In this document: positions 1-8,757 of the stretch, piece by piece | Layout: each line of letters begins with the position of its first letter | Numbering within the stretch: position 1 is the first letter of the stretch | NCBI GenBank assembly: GCA_051745085.1 | Contig: JBNJDR010000039.1 | Location: forward strand, 1-17,180 | DNA from: Halonatronomonas sp051745085 | GTDB lineage: Bacteria > Bacillota > Halanaerobiia > Halanaerobiales > Halarsenatibacteraceae | Direction of reading: 5' to 3' | DNA length: 17,180 bases | Translations under genes and position numbers: made by a program | The notes under the pieces: generated by a model | What the model was told of the DNA's origin: nothing | The model's database searches: none | The model's input: the letters and a program-made list of their open reading frames with translations, nothing else

Positions 1-1311
1 AGCCCCGTAAGCCGGCCCTTCTTCTACCGCCAGCAGATCCACAGGAGTATCAAATATGTCAGCGATAATCTGCTGCCACACCCTGCTCCTGGCCCCACCG
101 CCGATGGCCCGAACCCGCTTGATTTCTACACCTCTAGCTTTAATCAATTCCAGCGAATCCTTTAAACCAAAGGTGACACCTTCCATCACGCTGCGGGCCA
201 GGTGAGCTCGCCCATGGCGGGTGGACAGCCCCAGGAAAACCCCGCGGGCATCTGCATCAGCATGGGGGGTTCTTTCTCCATAGAGATAGGGTAAAAATAT
301 TAGGCTTTCACTACCGGCTTCTACTTCTCCAGCCCGAGCATTTAACTTCTCGTAATCCCAGTCCTCCGGTAATACCTTATTTTTCAACCAGCTTAACGAT
401 TGCCCGGCCGCCAGCATAACCCCCATGTAATAGAAGCTATCGGGAACAGCGTGGTTAAATAAATGCAGCCGCCCTTCGGGATCGCCCTGATAATCAGCAG
501 CCGGAGCCAGAACCACCCCGGACGAACCGATGCTTACCATAACCCGGCCTTCTACTACCATCCCGCTGCCCACAGCCCCACAGGCATTATCGGCGCCACC
601 GGCTACGACGGGCGTGCCCGCTGGAATTCCGGTTAAACGCTCCACCTCTTCTGTCAGACCGCCGGCAACCTCCACCGATTCCAGCAGGGGCGGCAGTATG
701 TTCTGGTCAATCTTCAGTTTCTCCAGGACTTCGGGATGCCAGCGTTTCCCCTGTACGTCAAGGAGCAGAGTTCCTGCCGCATCAGAATAATCCATCCCTT
801 TCTCCCCGGTTAATCTAAACCGGATGTAGTCTTTGGGTAACAAAAGCGTACGTACCTTATCGTAGTTAGCAGGTTCATTATTTTTCAGCCAGAGAATTTT
901 AGGCGCGGTGAACCCCTCCAGAGCTTTATTCCCTGTTAACTCGATCAAATTCTCTCTCCCCCCAACCAGATCTTCTATTTCCTTGCACTCCCGACTGGTT
1001 CGGGTGTCGCTCCATAATATTGCCGGGCGGATAACCTGATCTTTCTCGTCCAGGAAAACCGAACTATGCATTTGACCGGAAAAACTGATCCCTGCGATTT
1101 TTTCCGCCTTTTCAGCAGCGGCCTGCTGCAGACCATTTAAAACTTCTACGGTGGCCTGCCACCAGTCTTCCGGGTCCTGTTCGGCCCAGCCCGCCTGAGG
1201 ATTCTCTACTTCGTAGGTGGAACTTGTGCTCTCTACCACCTCACCTGCCTCGGAAACCAATAGACCCTTGACTCCACTCGTTCCTATATCAAGGCCAACT
1301 AGATAAGCCAT
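1..1311 (-). CDS. xylB: Xylulokinase (partial, C-terminus beyond left edge)
   Basis: Phosphorylates D-xylulose with ATP to xylulose 5-phosphate, the entry point to the pentose phosphate pathway; cytoplasmic FGGY-family sugar kinase. The frame is open for 437 codons from ATG at 1311 to the window edge, so roughly the last 60 residues of a usual ~500-residue enzyme are missing. The N-terminus MAYLVGLDIGTSGVKG is the FGGY phosphate-1 motif. It is followed by the xylulokinase-typical GWAEQDPEDWW, then FSGQMHSSVFLD (substrate-contact region) and GGADNACGAVGSG (catalytic Asp region). The visible end, LLAVEEGPAYGA, matches the conserved late motif of the family. A GGGGGAG site precedes the ATG, and xylA ends 10 nt upstream, so the two genes are an operon. 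Function is confident from motif order and the xylA neighbour. Confidence 0.96.
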   Translation of the reverse strand, partial: MAYLVGLDIGTSGVKGLLVSEAGEVVESTSSTYEVENPQAGWAEQDPEDWWQATVEVLNGLQQAAAEKAEKIAGISFSGQMHSSVFLDEKDQVIRPAILWSDTRTSRECKEIEDLVGGRENLIELTGNKALEGFTAPKILWLKNNEPANYDKVRTLLLPKDYIRFRLTGEKGMDYSDAAGTLLLDVQGKRWHPEVLEKLKIDQNILPPLLESVEVAGGLTEEVERLTGIPAGTPVVAGGADNACGAVGSGMVVEGRVMVSIGSSGVVLAPAADYQGDPEGRLHLFNHAVPDSFYYMGVMLAAGQSLSWLKNKVLPEDWDYEKLNARAGEVEAGSESLIFLPYLYGERTPHADADARGVFLGLSTRHGRAHLARSVMEGVTFGLKDSLELIKARGVEIKRVRAIGGGARSRVWQQIIADIFDTPVDLLAVEEGPAYGA

Positions 1312-1321
1312 TTTCTCCCCC

Positions 1322-2644
1322 CTAACTTAACAGCAGATGTCGGTTCAAGATCATTTCCAGCATTTCCTGTCGGCCGGATTCCAATTCGAACTCAGAAACT
1401 TTTTTATCCTGGATGTAGTCGGTTAGTTCTTCCAGGCTAAGCTTTTTCTCTCTTATCTTCTTACCGATACCCTGATCGTAACTGGCATACCTTGCCTGGA
1501 TAAATTCCTCTATCTCACCAGACTCCATTAAACTATGGGCGACTTCTAAACCGCGGGCAAAGGAGTCCATCCCCAAAATATGGCCGTAAAAAAGGTCCTT
1601 TAAGGTGTAGGATCCCCTCCGAACTTTGGCGTCGAAATTTAAACCGCCGGGAGCCAGTCCCCCCTGCTTGAGAATTTCATACATCGCCAGGGTAGTGTTA
1701 TATAAGTTACTGGGAAATTGATCAGTATCCCAACCCAGGAGCAGATCTCCCTGGTTGGCGTCTACACTGCCTAACATGTTATTAATCCGGGCGTAACGGA
1801 GGTCGTGCTGGAAGGTATGGCCGGCCAGGGTGGCGTGGTTGGCCTCGATATTCAATTTGAAGTGATCTTCCAGCCCGTACCTGCGCAGGAATGCCAGAAC
1901 ATTGGCGGCATCGAAATCATATTGGTGCTTGGTCGGTTCCTTAGGCTTTGGCTCCAGCAGCAGCTGGCCCTGAAAACCGATCTTCTCCACGTAATCCAGA
2001 ACTAACTCAAAAAAGCGGGCCAGGTTATCCAGCTCCAAACCCATATCGGTATTTAACAGGGTTTCATATCCTTCCCGGCCGCCCCAGAAGACGTAATTTT
2101 CTCCACCCAGCCGCTTAGTAATCTCCAGGGCTTTTTTAACTCTGGCGGCAGCGTAAGCGTAAACATCAGCGTAGGGAGAGGTGGCGGCTCCGTGCATAAA
2201 CAGAGGCTGGCTGAATAAATTCGAGGTGCCCCAGAGCAATTTTATACCTGTCTCTTCCATCTTCGCTTCCAGTAGATCCGCTATTTCATCCAGCCGCTCA
2301 TCGGTAACTTTGATCGTCTCACCCAGAGGAACGATATCGGCATCGTGGAAACAAAAATGCCTGATCTGCAGCTTCGACATAAACTCGAAAGCCGCTTCAA
2401 CTCGGGCTTTAGCAGCTTCCATCGGGTCAGCCGGTTCATCCCAGGGTCTCATCATAGTCGGAGCTCCAAAAGGATCGCTGCCCTTTTCCGTGAGCGTATG
2501 CCAGTAAGCCATCGAAAACCGGAGGTGCTCCTTCATACTTCTGCCGGCAATAATTTTATCGGGATCATAATATTTAAAGGCGAGTGGGTCCTTCGCTTCC
2601 GCCCCGGCAAACTTAACTTCGTCTATAAAATCAAAATACTCCAT
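1322..2644 (-). CDS. xylA: Xylose isomerase
   Basis: Interconverts D-xylose and D-xylulose, feeding xylulokinase; cytoplasmic, two-metal TIM barrel. From the chosen ATG it has 440 residues, the usual length. The catalytic pair H100/D103 (HFCFHDAD), E231/K233 (LLEPKPKEP), E267, H270, D295, D306, D308 and D338 are all present, each one position before the E. coli enzyme's numbering. The frame stays open upstream to an ATG at 2725, but those 27 extra codons run through a palindromic repeat. The ATG at 2644 has a GAGGGGG site at normal spacing and gives the canonical start MEYFDFIDEVKF, so it is preferred. No clear promoter is seen between the upstream terminator (2741-2769) and the start, so expression may come from read-through or a weak AT-rich promoter around 2650-2690. 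Confidence 0.97.
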   Translation of the reverse strand: MEYFDFIDEVKFAGAEAKDPLAFKYYDPDKIIAGRSMKEHLRFSMAYWHTLTEKGSDPFGAPTMMRPWDEPADPMEAAKARVEAAFEFMSKLQIRHFCFHDADIVPLGETIKVTDERLDEIADLLEAKMEETGIKLLWGTSNLFSQPLFMHGAATSPYADVYAYAAARVKKALEITKRLGGENYVFWGGREGYETLLNTDMGLELDNLARFFELVLDYVEKIGFQGQLLLEPKPKEPTKHQYDFDAANVLAFLRRYGLEDHFKLNIEANHATLAGHTFQHDLRYARINNMLGSVDANQGDLLLGWDTDQFPSNLYNTTLAMYEILKQGGLAPGGLNFDAKVRRGSYTLKDLFYGHILGMDSFARGLEVAHSLMESGEIEEFIQARYASYDQGIGKKIREKKLSLEELTDYIQDKKVSEFELESGRQEMLEMILNRHLLLS

Positions 2645-2681
2645 CTCTATTCCCCCTCTGTATATCCGCGTTAATAATAAT

Positions 2682-2730
2682 ATTCGACAAAACTCGGGAG
2701 GTGTCTGACACCTGTCGAATGACACCTGTC
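2682..2730. repeat. Palindromic repeat copy 1, plus tandem GACACCTGTC
   Basis: Core AGGTGTC-T-GACACCT at 2699-2713, with the shared left head GACAAAACTCGGG. Unlike the other copies, its right arm continues as TGTCGAAT, which pairs with ATTCGACA at 2682-2689. This gives an outer stem with a one-sided bulge. GACACCTGTC is then directly repeated (2707-2716 and 2721-2730, 14-nt period). It lies between the sugar-operon terminator and xylA. Read on the minus strand, the hairpin is followed by GTTTTGTC, so it could attenuate transcription into xylA. Confidence 0.8.
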
Positions 2731-2769
2731 TAAATTTAAAAAGTCCCAGCCCGTTCAGGGCCGGGACTT
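2731..2769 (-). terminator. Intrinsic terminator of the sugar ABC operon
   Basis: On the minus strand AAGTCCCGGCCC pairs with GGGCTGGGACTT (12-bp stem with one G-T wobble, loop TGAAC; 2741-2769). It is followed by TTTAAATTT. It lies 38 nt after the stop of the binding-protein gene and separates that operon from xylA-xylB. Confidence 0.85.
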
Positions 2770-2807
2770 AACCTCACTTCCATTTCTCAACTTCTAACTA
2801 CTAAGAT

Positions 2808-3770
2808 TTAAAATGGTGATTCTGGATAGTAATATTGTTCGGCATTCTCAGGAGTAATTAGCACAGAGGAAATGATGAATTCTCCTCTTATTGGAGCTTC
2901 AGCCTTCAGATGCGTAACGGTTAACTCTATACCTGTTGAGATCATGCTCGGAGGATAAGTTACATCTGCCGGTGTCAGGTCATCTCCTTCCATTACTCTT
3001 TCCACGATCTGTTTCATCCCGGCTCCGCCGAGTACGAACATTTCATCCTCGCGGTCGACTTCTCTGATTGCCTCGATAACGCCTAAAGCGATGTCGTCAT
3101 CCTGGGCCCAGACAGCGTCAATATTGTCGAACCGGGTTAAAAAGTCCTGCATAACTTCATAGCCTTCATCCCGATTCCAGTTGGCATACTCCCAATCCAG
3201 CACATTAATATCAGTGTCTTCTATCTCGTCCATAAAAGCATTAAACCTCTGATCATCTATTACCGTAGGGATACCGCGCAGCACAACAATGTCACCGGAA
3301 CCGTCCAGCTGGTCGATGATGTATTCAGCTGAAATCCGTCCCATACCCGGGTTATCGCCGGCCACGTAAAGATCGGAGATTTCATCATCGGCAAGGCCTC
3401 TATCCACTACAGTAACGAATATATCGTTCTCTTCTTTTAAATACCTGACTGGTTCGGTTAAGGGGTCAGACTGGAAAGGTAAGATCACCAGAACATCAAT
3501 ATCGTGGATCGCCTGCAGGTCCTCCAGATCACTGATCTGTTCTTCCGGTCCATCAGCAGTCGCCAGTACAAAATTAAGATTAGGATTTTCTTCCTCAAGC
3601 TTCTCGATCGATCTTTCTGCCCAGTAATTTATGCCCCCGGTCCAGCCGTGGGTTGCTGCAGGAATCGAAACGCCGATCGTAGTTTCTTCCTGCGCCAGGA
3701 CAGACGGACCAGCAAAGCTCATTACAGCAAGCAGAGAGATAACTAGAAAACCTAAAGCTAACTTTTTCAT
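2808..3770 (-). CDS. Periplasmic sugar-binding protein of ABC transporter
   Basis: Extracytoplasmic solute receptor that hands sugar to the permease encoded just upstream; Peripla_BP_4 (ribose/galactose-binding-like) family, 320 residues. Residues 1-26 form a Sec signal peptide (MKKLALGFLVISLLAVMSF, then a VLA-Q cleavage site). There is no lipobox cysteine, so the protein should be released as a soluble periplasmic protein, as expected for a diderm cell. The mature start TTIGVSIPAATHGWTGG and the internal WAQDDDIALGVIEAI and GGAGM segments match sugar-binding type 1 periplasmic folds. It is strongly acidic. A GAGGGGG site precedes the ATG. It is the last gene of the operon, 106 nt after the permease, which is unusual because such receptors are often encoded first. 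Xylose is a candidate ligand given xylAB next door, but the ligand cannot be assigned from sequence. Confidence 0.9.
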   Translation of the reverse strand: MKKLALGFLVISLLAVMSFAGPSVLAQEETTIGVSIPAATHGWTGGINYWAERSIEKLEEENPNLNFVLATADGPEEQISDLEDLQAIHDIDVLVILPFQSDPLTEPVRYLKEENDIFVTVVDRGLADDEISDLYVAGDNPGMGRISAEYIIDQLDGSGDIVVLRGIPTVIDDQRFNAFMDEIEDTDINVLDWEYANWNRDEGYEVMQDFLTRFDNIDAVWAQDDDIALGVIEAIREVDREDEMFVLGGAGMKQIVERVMEGDDLTPADVTYPPSMISTGIELTVTHLKAEAPIRGEFIISSVLITPENAEQYYYPESPF

Positions 3771-3876
3771 TTACTTAACCCCCTCAAAGTTTTTTAAACC
3801 TAATTCACCGATTGATCTTTTTAGTTTCAGGCAAGTTTTTCAGCTGAGTGGACTCACCTCCCTTCCTCCAGACAGT

Positions 3877-4875
3877 TTATTTATTACCACTTCTCTGCAT
3901 CAGAACTGCTCCGATGATGATCAAACCCTGGACGGTACCATTCAGATACGGGCTAACCATACCGGTGAGGTTGAGGATATTTCCGATCAAGGTCAATATT
4001 ATCGCCCCTACGATAGTACCCCAGATCCGGCCGTACCCGCCCTTGAGGGCAGTACCGCCGATAATTACCGAAGCGATGGCCTCAAGTTCCCACATCAAAC
4101 CGGTGGTCGAAGAAGCCGCACCTAAACGAGGCACGTAGAGGATGGTGGCAATAGCTACACATAACCCCTGTAAAATGAAGGTCATGGTTCTGATCTTAAC
4201 GACGTTTATGGCCGAATACTTGGCCACTTCGTAACTGGAACCTATCGCCGTACAATAGCGGCCAAAGCTCGTCTTATTCAATATTATCGTAGCAATAATG
4301 GCAATGATGGCAAGAACGACTACCGGAACCGGTATCCCTAAAAAGACGCCGTAATATACCGGTCGATAAGTTGTCCTAACGCCAAAGTTTAGAGATAGGG
4401 TTCCACCGTCGGCCAGATAAGTGACCAGGGAACGGAAAATACCCATCGTTCCCAGGGTGATAATAAATGGTTCTATCCTGCCTTTTGTCACGAACAAACC
4501 GTTAAAGGCCCCGGCGGCAAAACCCACTACTATAGAAACAACCATCCCGATCAGAACGACCAGTATCCCAACTCCGAACTGGTCAACCGCTGCGTTCATG
4601 CTGATGATCATGACCCCAGAAATAAAGGCGGCCATCGAGCCAACCGAAAGGTCAATCCCACCGGCCACGATAACGAAGGTAGCTCCAACGGCAATGATGC
4701 CGATGAAGGCCGTCCGGGCAAAGACGTTGCGCAGGTTTCCAACCGACAAAAAGGCCGGATTGATAAACGTGGCCAGAATAAAAAGAAAGACCAACGCCAA
4801 TAACGGACCTAAGTTTATCAGCGTGTTTTTGTCTAATTTAAAATTATCGAGACCCAATTTTTCCTTCAGTTTCAT
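3877..4875 (-). CDS. Sugar ABC transporter permease (RbsC/XylH type)
   Basis: Integral membrane subunit of a carbohydrate-uptake class 2 (CUT2) ABC importer; 332 residues with about eight to ten hydrophobic segments from residue 20 onward. The family hallmark AGGIDLSVGS is at residues 71-80. The C-terminal conserved stretch IASVIIGGTALKGGYGRIWG, which contains the ATPase-coupling loop, lies around residues 265-284. Its ATG shares one base with the TGA of the ATPase gene (TGATG at 4877-4873), implying translational coupling. BPD_transp_2 family. The partner ATPase and binding protein flank it in the same operon. Substrate undetermined. Confidence 0.94.
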   Translation of the reverse strand: MKLKEKLGLDNFKLDKNTLINLGPLLALVFLFILATFINPAFLSVGNLRNVFARTAFIGIIAVGATFVIVAGGIDLSVGSMAAFISGVMIISMNAAVDQFGVGILVVLIGMVVSIVVGFAAGAFNGLFVTKGRIEPFIITLGTMGIFRSLVTYLADGGTLSLNFGVRTTYRPVYYGVFLGIPVPVVVLAIIAIIATIILNKTSFGRYCTAIGSSYEVAKYSAINVVKIRTMTFILQGLCVAIATILYVPRLGAASSTTGLMWELEAIASVIIGGTALKGGYGRIWGTIVGAIILTLIGNILNLTGMVSPYLNGTVQGLIIIGAVLMQRSGNK

Positions 4876-6374
4876 CAGACGACCCCCTTCAAACCGGTTG
4901 CGTACTGCATTATCGTTTCTTCATTGATATCATCACCGGTCACCGTTCCGGCTACCTGGCCGTTGCTCATGACCACCACCCGGGTGCAGAGACCTATTAC
5001 CTCCTGCAGTTCCGAGGAGACGAAGATACAGGATTTATCTTCTTCAGTGACCAGTTCCTTAATGAAAGCGTAAAGCTGCTGCTTGGTTCCTACATCGATC
5101 CCCCGGGTAGGCTCATCGAAGATGATTATATCCGGTTCTGCTTCCATCAGCTTGGCCACCCCTAATTTCTGCTGATTCCCGCCGCTCAATTTATCTGCAA
5201 TAACATCATGACCGGGGGCCCGGATAGCAAACTTCTCTTCCGCATCTTTAAAAGCCTGCCGCTCTTTGTTCTCGTCGATAAAGGGATTCGTAAATTTATC
5301 CAGAGCCATCAAGGTCAGGTTCATAGTTAACTTCTTACTGATGAGCAGCGTCTTACCCTGCCTGTCTTCTGAGAGATAGGCGATGTTATGTTTAAGCGAA
5401 TCCATATACGTGTTGATCTCGATCTTCTCCCCATATTTATATACTTCCCCCTGGAGCCGCTTCCGCAGACCGACCACCGCTTCCAGCAGTTCGGTTCGGC
5501 CGGCGCCGACCAGACCAGCGAAACCCAGAATCTCGTTCTTCCTTAATTTGAAACTGGCGGACTGCACGTACTTGGGCACGGCGAAGTTTTTCGCTTCCAG
5601 GGCGATCTCCTCTTTCGCACTGTCGGCTTTGGGCGGATACATATCCTCGAGTTCCCGTCCGACCATCAGGTTAGCCATCTGATCTTCCGTGTAATCTTCC
5701 ACCGGCCCCGTTTCGATATGTTTACCATCTCGAAGAACAGTAACCCGGTCGGCTATTTTCTTAACTTCATCCAGTTTGTGGGAGATGAATATCACACCCA
5801 CATCTTCCTGCTTCAACTTTTCGATCATAGCAAATAAAACTTCTACTTCATCGCTGGTTAAGGACGAGGTCGGCTCATCCATGATGATGATTTTAGCATT
5901 TTTCCGGACAGCCTTGGCGATCTCCACCATCTGCTGATCGGAGATGCTCAAATCCTTGATCCGAGCCCGCGGGGAGACCTTGCAGTCTAATTCCTGCAGG
6001 ATTTCCTCCACTTCCTGCAGCATCTGGCTCTCGTCCAGGAGCAGATTCCCTTTTAGTTCCTGACCCAGGAAGATGTTTTCCTCAACCGTCAGATCAGGAG
6101 CCAGGTTAAGTTCCTGGTGAATCATGATAATTCCACTCTTTTCTCCCTGAGCAATATCGGCAAAGCTTACTTCCTGACCTTCCAGAAAAATTTGTCCTTC
6201 CGTCGGTTTATGATAGCCGGAAATTATTTTAACCAGGGTCGACTTGCCTGCTCCGTTTTCTCCGATCACGGCGTGCACTTCGCCGGCAGCGACGTCGAAG
6301 TCTACGCTGAACAGGACCCGCACCGGGCCAAAATTTTTAGATGCATTTTTTACAGACAGTAGTTTATCTCCCAC
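4875..6374 (-). CDS. Sugar ABC transporter ATPase, duplicated domains (RbsA/MglA/XylG type)
   Basis: Energises the CUT2 sugar importer; 499 residues made of two ABC domains. Domain 1 has Walker A GENGAGKST (38-46), a divergent signature LSISDQQ (142-148) and Walker B IIIMDEPTS (162-170). Domain 2 has the degenerate P-loop GLVGAGRTE (287-295), which is normal for this family, plus signature LSGGNQQK (396-403) and Walker B IIIFDEPTRGID (416-427). The start is GTG at 6374, six bases after GGAGG. A gap of 20 nt separates it from the isomerase gene upstream, and it overlaps the permease start by one base. Specificity among ribose, galactose, xylose or inositol types cannot be read from the ATPase. 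Confidence 0.95.
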   Translation of the reverse strand: MGDKLLSVKNASKNFGPVRVLFSVDFDVAAGEVHAVIGENGAGKSTLVKIISGYHKPTEGQIFLEGQEVSFADIAQGEKSGIIMIHQELNLAPDLTVEENIFLGQELKGNLLLDESQMLQEVEEILQELDCKVSPRARIKDLSISDQQMVEIAKAVRKNAKIIIMDEPTSSLTSDEVEVLFAMIEKLKQEDVGVIFISHKLDEVKKIADRVTVLRDGKHIETGPVEDYTEDQMANLMVGRELEDMYPPKADSAKEEIALEAKNFAVPKYVQSASFKLRKNEILGFAGLVGAGRTELLEAVVGLRKRLQGEVYKYGEKIEINTYMDSLKHNIAYLSEDRQGKTLLISKKLTMNLTLMALDKFTNPFIDENKERQAFKDAEEKFAIRAPGHDVIADKLSGGNQQKLGVAKLMEAEPDIIIFDEPTRGIDVGTKQQLYAFIKELVTEEDKSCIFVSSELQEVIGLCTRVVVMSNGQVAGTVTGDDINEETIMQYATGLKGVV

Positions 6375-6394
6375 TTTTCACCCTCCAGACTTAC

Positions 6395-7381
6395 TTACTT
6401 TTCCATCGATTCATCAAAAGCCAGTTCAGACGGGGCAAAGTCAATATCCCGTACGAATTGAACAGCCTCGCGGGCCCCGTACTCCCGATCCATTCCGCTA
6501 TCTTCCCATTCGACCGAAAGCGGACCGGTATAGTTCATTTCGTTGAGTTCGCGAATGATCTCTTCAAAATCAACATCACCATGACCTAGAGATCTAAAGT
6601 CCCACCCTCTGCGTCTATCGCCAAAAGGTAGATGGGAGGCAAGAATACCGGACTTACCGTCCAGGGTCACGGCAGCATCCTTCATATGCACATGATAAAT
6701 TCGATCGGCAAAATCCCGCAGGAAGATTTGAGGATCAACGCCCTGCCAGATAAGGTGGCTGGGGTCGAAGTTCAGGCCAAATGTATCCCGATAATCGAAG
6801 GCCTTCAGTATCTTCTCGGTGGTGTAGTAGTCAAAAGCGATCTCGGTGGGATGTACCTCTAAAGCAAATTTAACTCCATACTCATCGAATTGATCCAGAA
6901 TTGGAGACCACTTTTCTGCTACCCGAACGAAGGCCTCATCCACCATCTCCTGGCTGGTGGTAGGAAACGAGTAAAGATATTTCCAGATCGGCGAACCGGT
7001 AAAGCCGGTGATGATCTCACAGCCCATCTTACCGGCACCCTGGGCCAGCAGTTTCATCTGGGTAACCGCCCACTTCCTAATCTCTTCCGGTTGACCGGCC
7101 AGCTCGTCAGGCGCGAAGTCATCATACCGTCGATCGTAGCTGGCGGAAACACACTGACCGATTATGTGGCTGCCGATAGCCCAGCAGCCCAGATCGTACC
7201 GGGCCAGAATTTCCTTTCTTTCCTCGATATAACCATCATCGTTAACCCTGTCGGCATCGAAATGATCTCCCCAGGCTGCAATCTCCAGGCCGTCATACCC
7301 CATATCAGCAGCAAGTTTACACATCTCCTCAAAAGACAGATCGGCCCACTGGCCGGTGAAAAGTGTTACTGGTCTACTCAT
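6395..7381 (-). CDS. TIM-barrel sugar (phosphate) isomerase/epimerase
   Basis: AP_endonuc_2 / D-tagatose 3-epimerase-like superfamily, 328 residues, cytoplasmic. The metal-site residues expected for the fold are visible: E175 (FALEVHPTE), D206 with H209 (NFDPSHLIWQG), H232 (YHVHMKDA) and E291 (LSVEWED). The start ATG follows GGAGGTAATATA, and 20-21-nt gaps join it to the neighbouring genes. Family members include IolE, hydroxypyruvate isomerases, ketose 3-epimerases and YcjR-type 3-keto-sugar epimerases. Pairing with an upstream Gfo/Idh/MocA dehydrogenase favours a keto-sugar epimerase or dehydratase role on the imported sugar, but this is inference. The exact reaction is unknown. Confidence 0.88.
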   Translation of the reverse strand: MSRPVTLFTGQWADLSFEEMCKLAADMGYDGLEIAAWGDHFDADRVNDDGYIEERKEILARYDLGCWAIGSHIIGQCVSASYDRRYDDFAPDELAGQPEEIRKWAVTQMKLLAQGAGKMGCEIITGFTGSPIWKYLYSFPTTSQEMVDEAFVRVAEKWSPILDQFDEYGVKFALEVHPTEIAFDYYTTEKILKAFDYRDTFGLNFDPSHLIWQGVDPQIFLRDFADRIYHVHMKDAAVTLDGKSGILASHLPFGDRRRGWDFRSLGHGDVDFEEIIRELNEMNYTGPLSVEWEDSGMDREYGAREAVQFVRDIDFAPSELAFDESMEK

Positions 7382-7402
7382 TATATTACCTCCTTGCAGA
7401 TA

Positions 7403-8545
7403 TTAGTTAAAATCCATCCATTTCGAATCTTTCCGGCTGCTTTCCACACATTTTTTCACGAATTTAACCCCTCGTAAACCTTCCTCTAATTTAGGATAAT
7501 CAAATTCAGCCGGATCGATGCTGCCCTGCTCCTTCTTAGCCTGTACTGCTGCAGCGAAATTACTATAGATATTAGCAAAGGCTTCTATATAACCTTCCGG
7601 ATGGCCGGCTGGAACCCTGGTATTAGCCTGGGCTGTCTCCCCTAAATACTCGTGTCCCCGCGAGAGGATCCGGGGAGCCTGGTTCAATCTGGTAAATTTG
7701 AGGTAATTGGGATTCTCCTGCTCCCATTCCAGCGAACCCTTGGAACCGTATACGCGGATCTTTAAACCATTATCGTGGCCGATGGCTACCTGAGAAGCCC
7801 AGTACATCCCACTAACTCCATCTTCGTATTTAACCATAACCTCACCGTTATCGTCCAGTTTCCGCCCCTCGACGAATATATCAAGATTGGCGCTGAGCTT
7901 TTTGATCTCGCATCCGGTCATATAGCTCACGGTATGTTCGATATGACTGCCGATATCGCCCATGCAGTTAGATATACCTGCCTGATCCGGGTTGGTCCGC
8001 CAGGAGGCCTGCTTGTTATCGGCTGGTTCGGCCAACCACTCCTGCGGGTACTCACCCATGATCACGCGAATTTCTCCTAATTCGCCCTCCTCAATAAGAT
8101 GCCGGGCTTCTTTGACCATAGGATAGCCAGAATAAGTATAAGATACACAAAAAAGGGCTTCATTTCTCACTGCTATTTCCTGCAGTTCTTCTGCTTCAGC
8201 CACGGTCGTGGTAACCGGCTTATCACAGAGAACATTGATACCTTTTTCTAAAAAAGCTTTGGCAATCTTATGATGGGTATGATTAGGAGTAGTAATTGAA
8301 ACAAAATCAATGCCGTCCTCCCGCTCTGCTTCCCGGGCCGCCATATCCTGGAAATTATCGTAGAGACGGTCTTCATCCATGCCCAATTCCCTGCCTGTGG
8401 TTAAAGTCTTTTCGTATTCTCGGGAGAAACTGCCGGCTACCAGCTTAACCTTATCATCCAGCCTGGCCGCCCGCCGATGAACCTCTCCGATAAAAGCTCC
8501 AGGACCTCCGCCTACCATGCCGTAACGTAAATGAGATTCCTTCAT
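7403..8545 (-). CDS. Gfo/Idh/MocA-family NAD(P)-dependent sugar oxidoreductase
   Basis: Predicted cytoplasmic dehydrogenase of a sugar or cyclitol; 380 residues. The N-terminal Rossmann domain has the dinucleotide motif VGGGPGAFIGEVH (11-23), TTPNHTH (85-91) and the family's catalytic lysine motif CDKP (107-110). The C-terminal domain has GDIGSHIEHTVSYMTG, with D197 and H201 in the positions of the usual catalytic Asp/His. It is the first gene of the operon, with ATG 6 nt after AAGGAGG and about 28 nt of leader from the predicted transcription start. Close relatives act on inositol, glucose-derived or 3-keto sugars; the substrate is not determinable here. Coexpression with the epimerase and the CUT2 importer argues for catabolism of the transported sugar. 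Confidence 0.9.
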   Translation of the reverse strand: MKESHLRYGMVGGGPGAFIGEVHRRAARLDDKVKLVAGSFSREYEKTLTTGRELGMDEDRLYDNFQDMAAREAEREDGIDFVSITTPNHTHHKIAKAFLEKGINVLCDKPVTTTVAEAEELQEIAVRNEALFCVSYTYSGYPMVKEARHLIEEGELGEIRVIMGEYPQEWLAEPADNKQASWRTNPDQAGISNCMGDIGSHIEHTVSYMTGCEIKKLSANLDIFVEGRKLDDNGEVMVKYEDGVSGMYWASQVAIGHDNGLKIRVYGSKGSLEWEQENPNYLKFTRLNQAPRILSRGHEYLGETAQANTRVPAGHPEGYIEAFANIYSNFAAAVQAKKEQGSIDPAEFDYPKLEEGLRGVKFVKKCVESSRKDSKWMDFN

Positions 8546-8579
8546 AATTTGCCTCCTTCATGTAGTAAAGTTTTATTTT

Positions 8580-8608
8580 ATAATAGCATGCAGTTTTGTA
8601 GTTGTCAA
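8580..8608 (-). promoter_or_regulatory. Sigma-A-type promoter of the sugar operon
   Basis: On the minus strand TTGACA (8608-8603), a 17-nt spacer, then TATTAT (8585-8580). The -35 is perfect and the -10 matches five of six bases, at ideal spacing. Predicted transcription start is near 8573, 28 nt before the oxidoreductase ATG. No convincing catabolite-repression operator was seen around it. The rest of the 212-nt divergent region (8609-8757) is AT-rich. It must carry the amidohydrolase promoter; TACAAT at 8695-8700 is a possible -10 without a good -35. Confidence 0.8.
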
Positions 8609-8757
8609 TAATTTCAGAATAATATAACAAAAAGGTAATCTTCCATTTCTTCAGAGATGAGGCAGACTAAAAACAGGGAAATTTATCCTTGATGTACAAT
8701 TAGATTATTAAGACATTATTAAAAAACCTAAAATCATTTATTAAAGGAGCCGATGCA

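Noticed and set aside
530..790. Plus-strand open frame inside xylB
   Set aside because: Shadow of a confidently identified kinase gene on the other strand; low-complexity Ser/Pro/Thr composition.
2645..2725. Longer xylA start adding 27 residues
   Set aside because: The extension is encoded through a palindromic repeat, has no good ribosome binding site, and gives non-family residues; ATG 2644 fits length, numbering and SD.
3631..4138. Plus-strand open frames across the permease and binding-protein region
   Set aside because: They overlap the recognisable ABC genes antisense and show no domain or ribosome binding site.
8609..8757. Clear promoter or riboswitch for the amidohydrolase
   Set aside because: Only a lone TACAAT hexamer at 8695-8700 without a matching -35; no conserved aptamer-like folding recognised.
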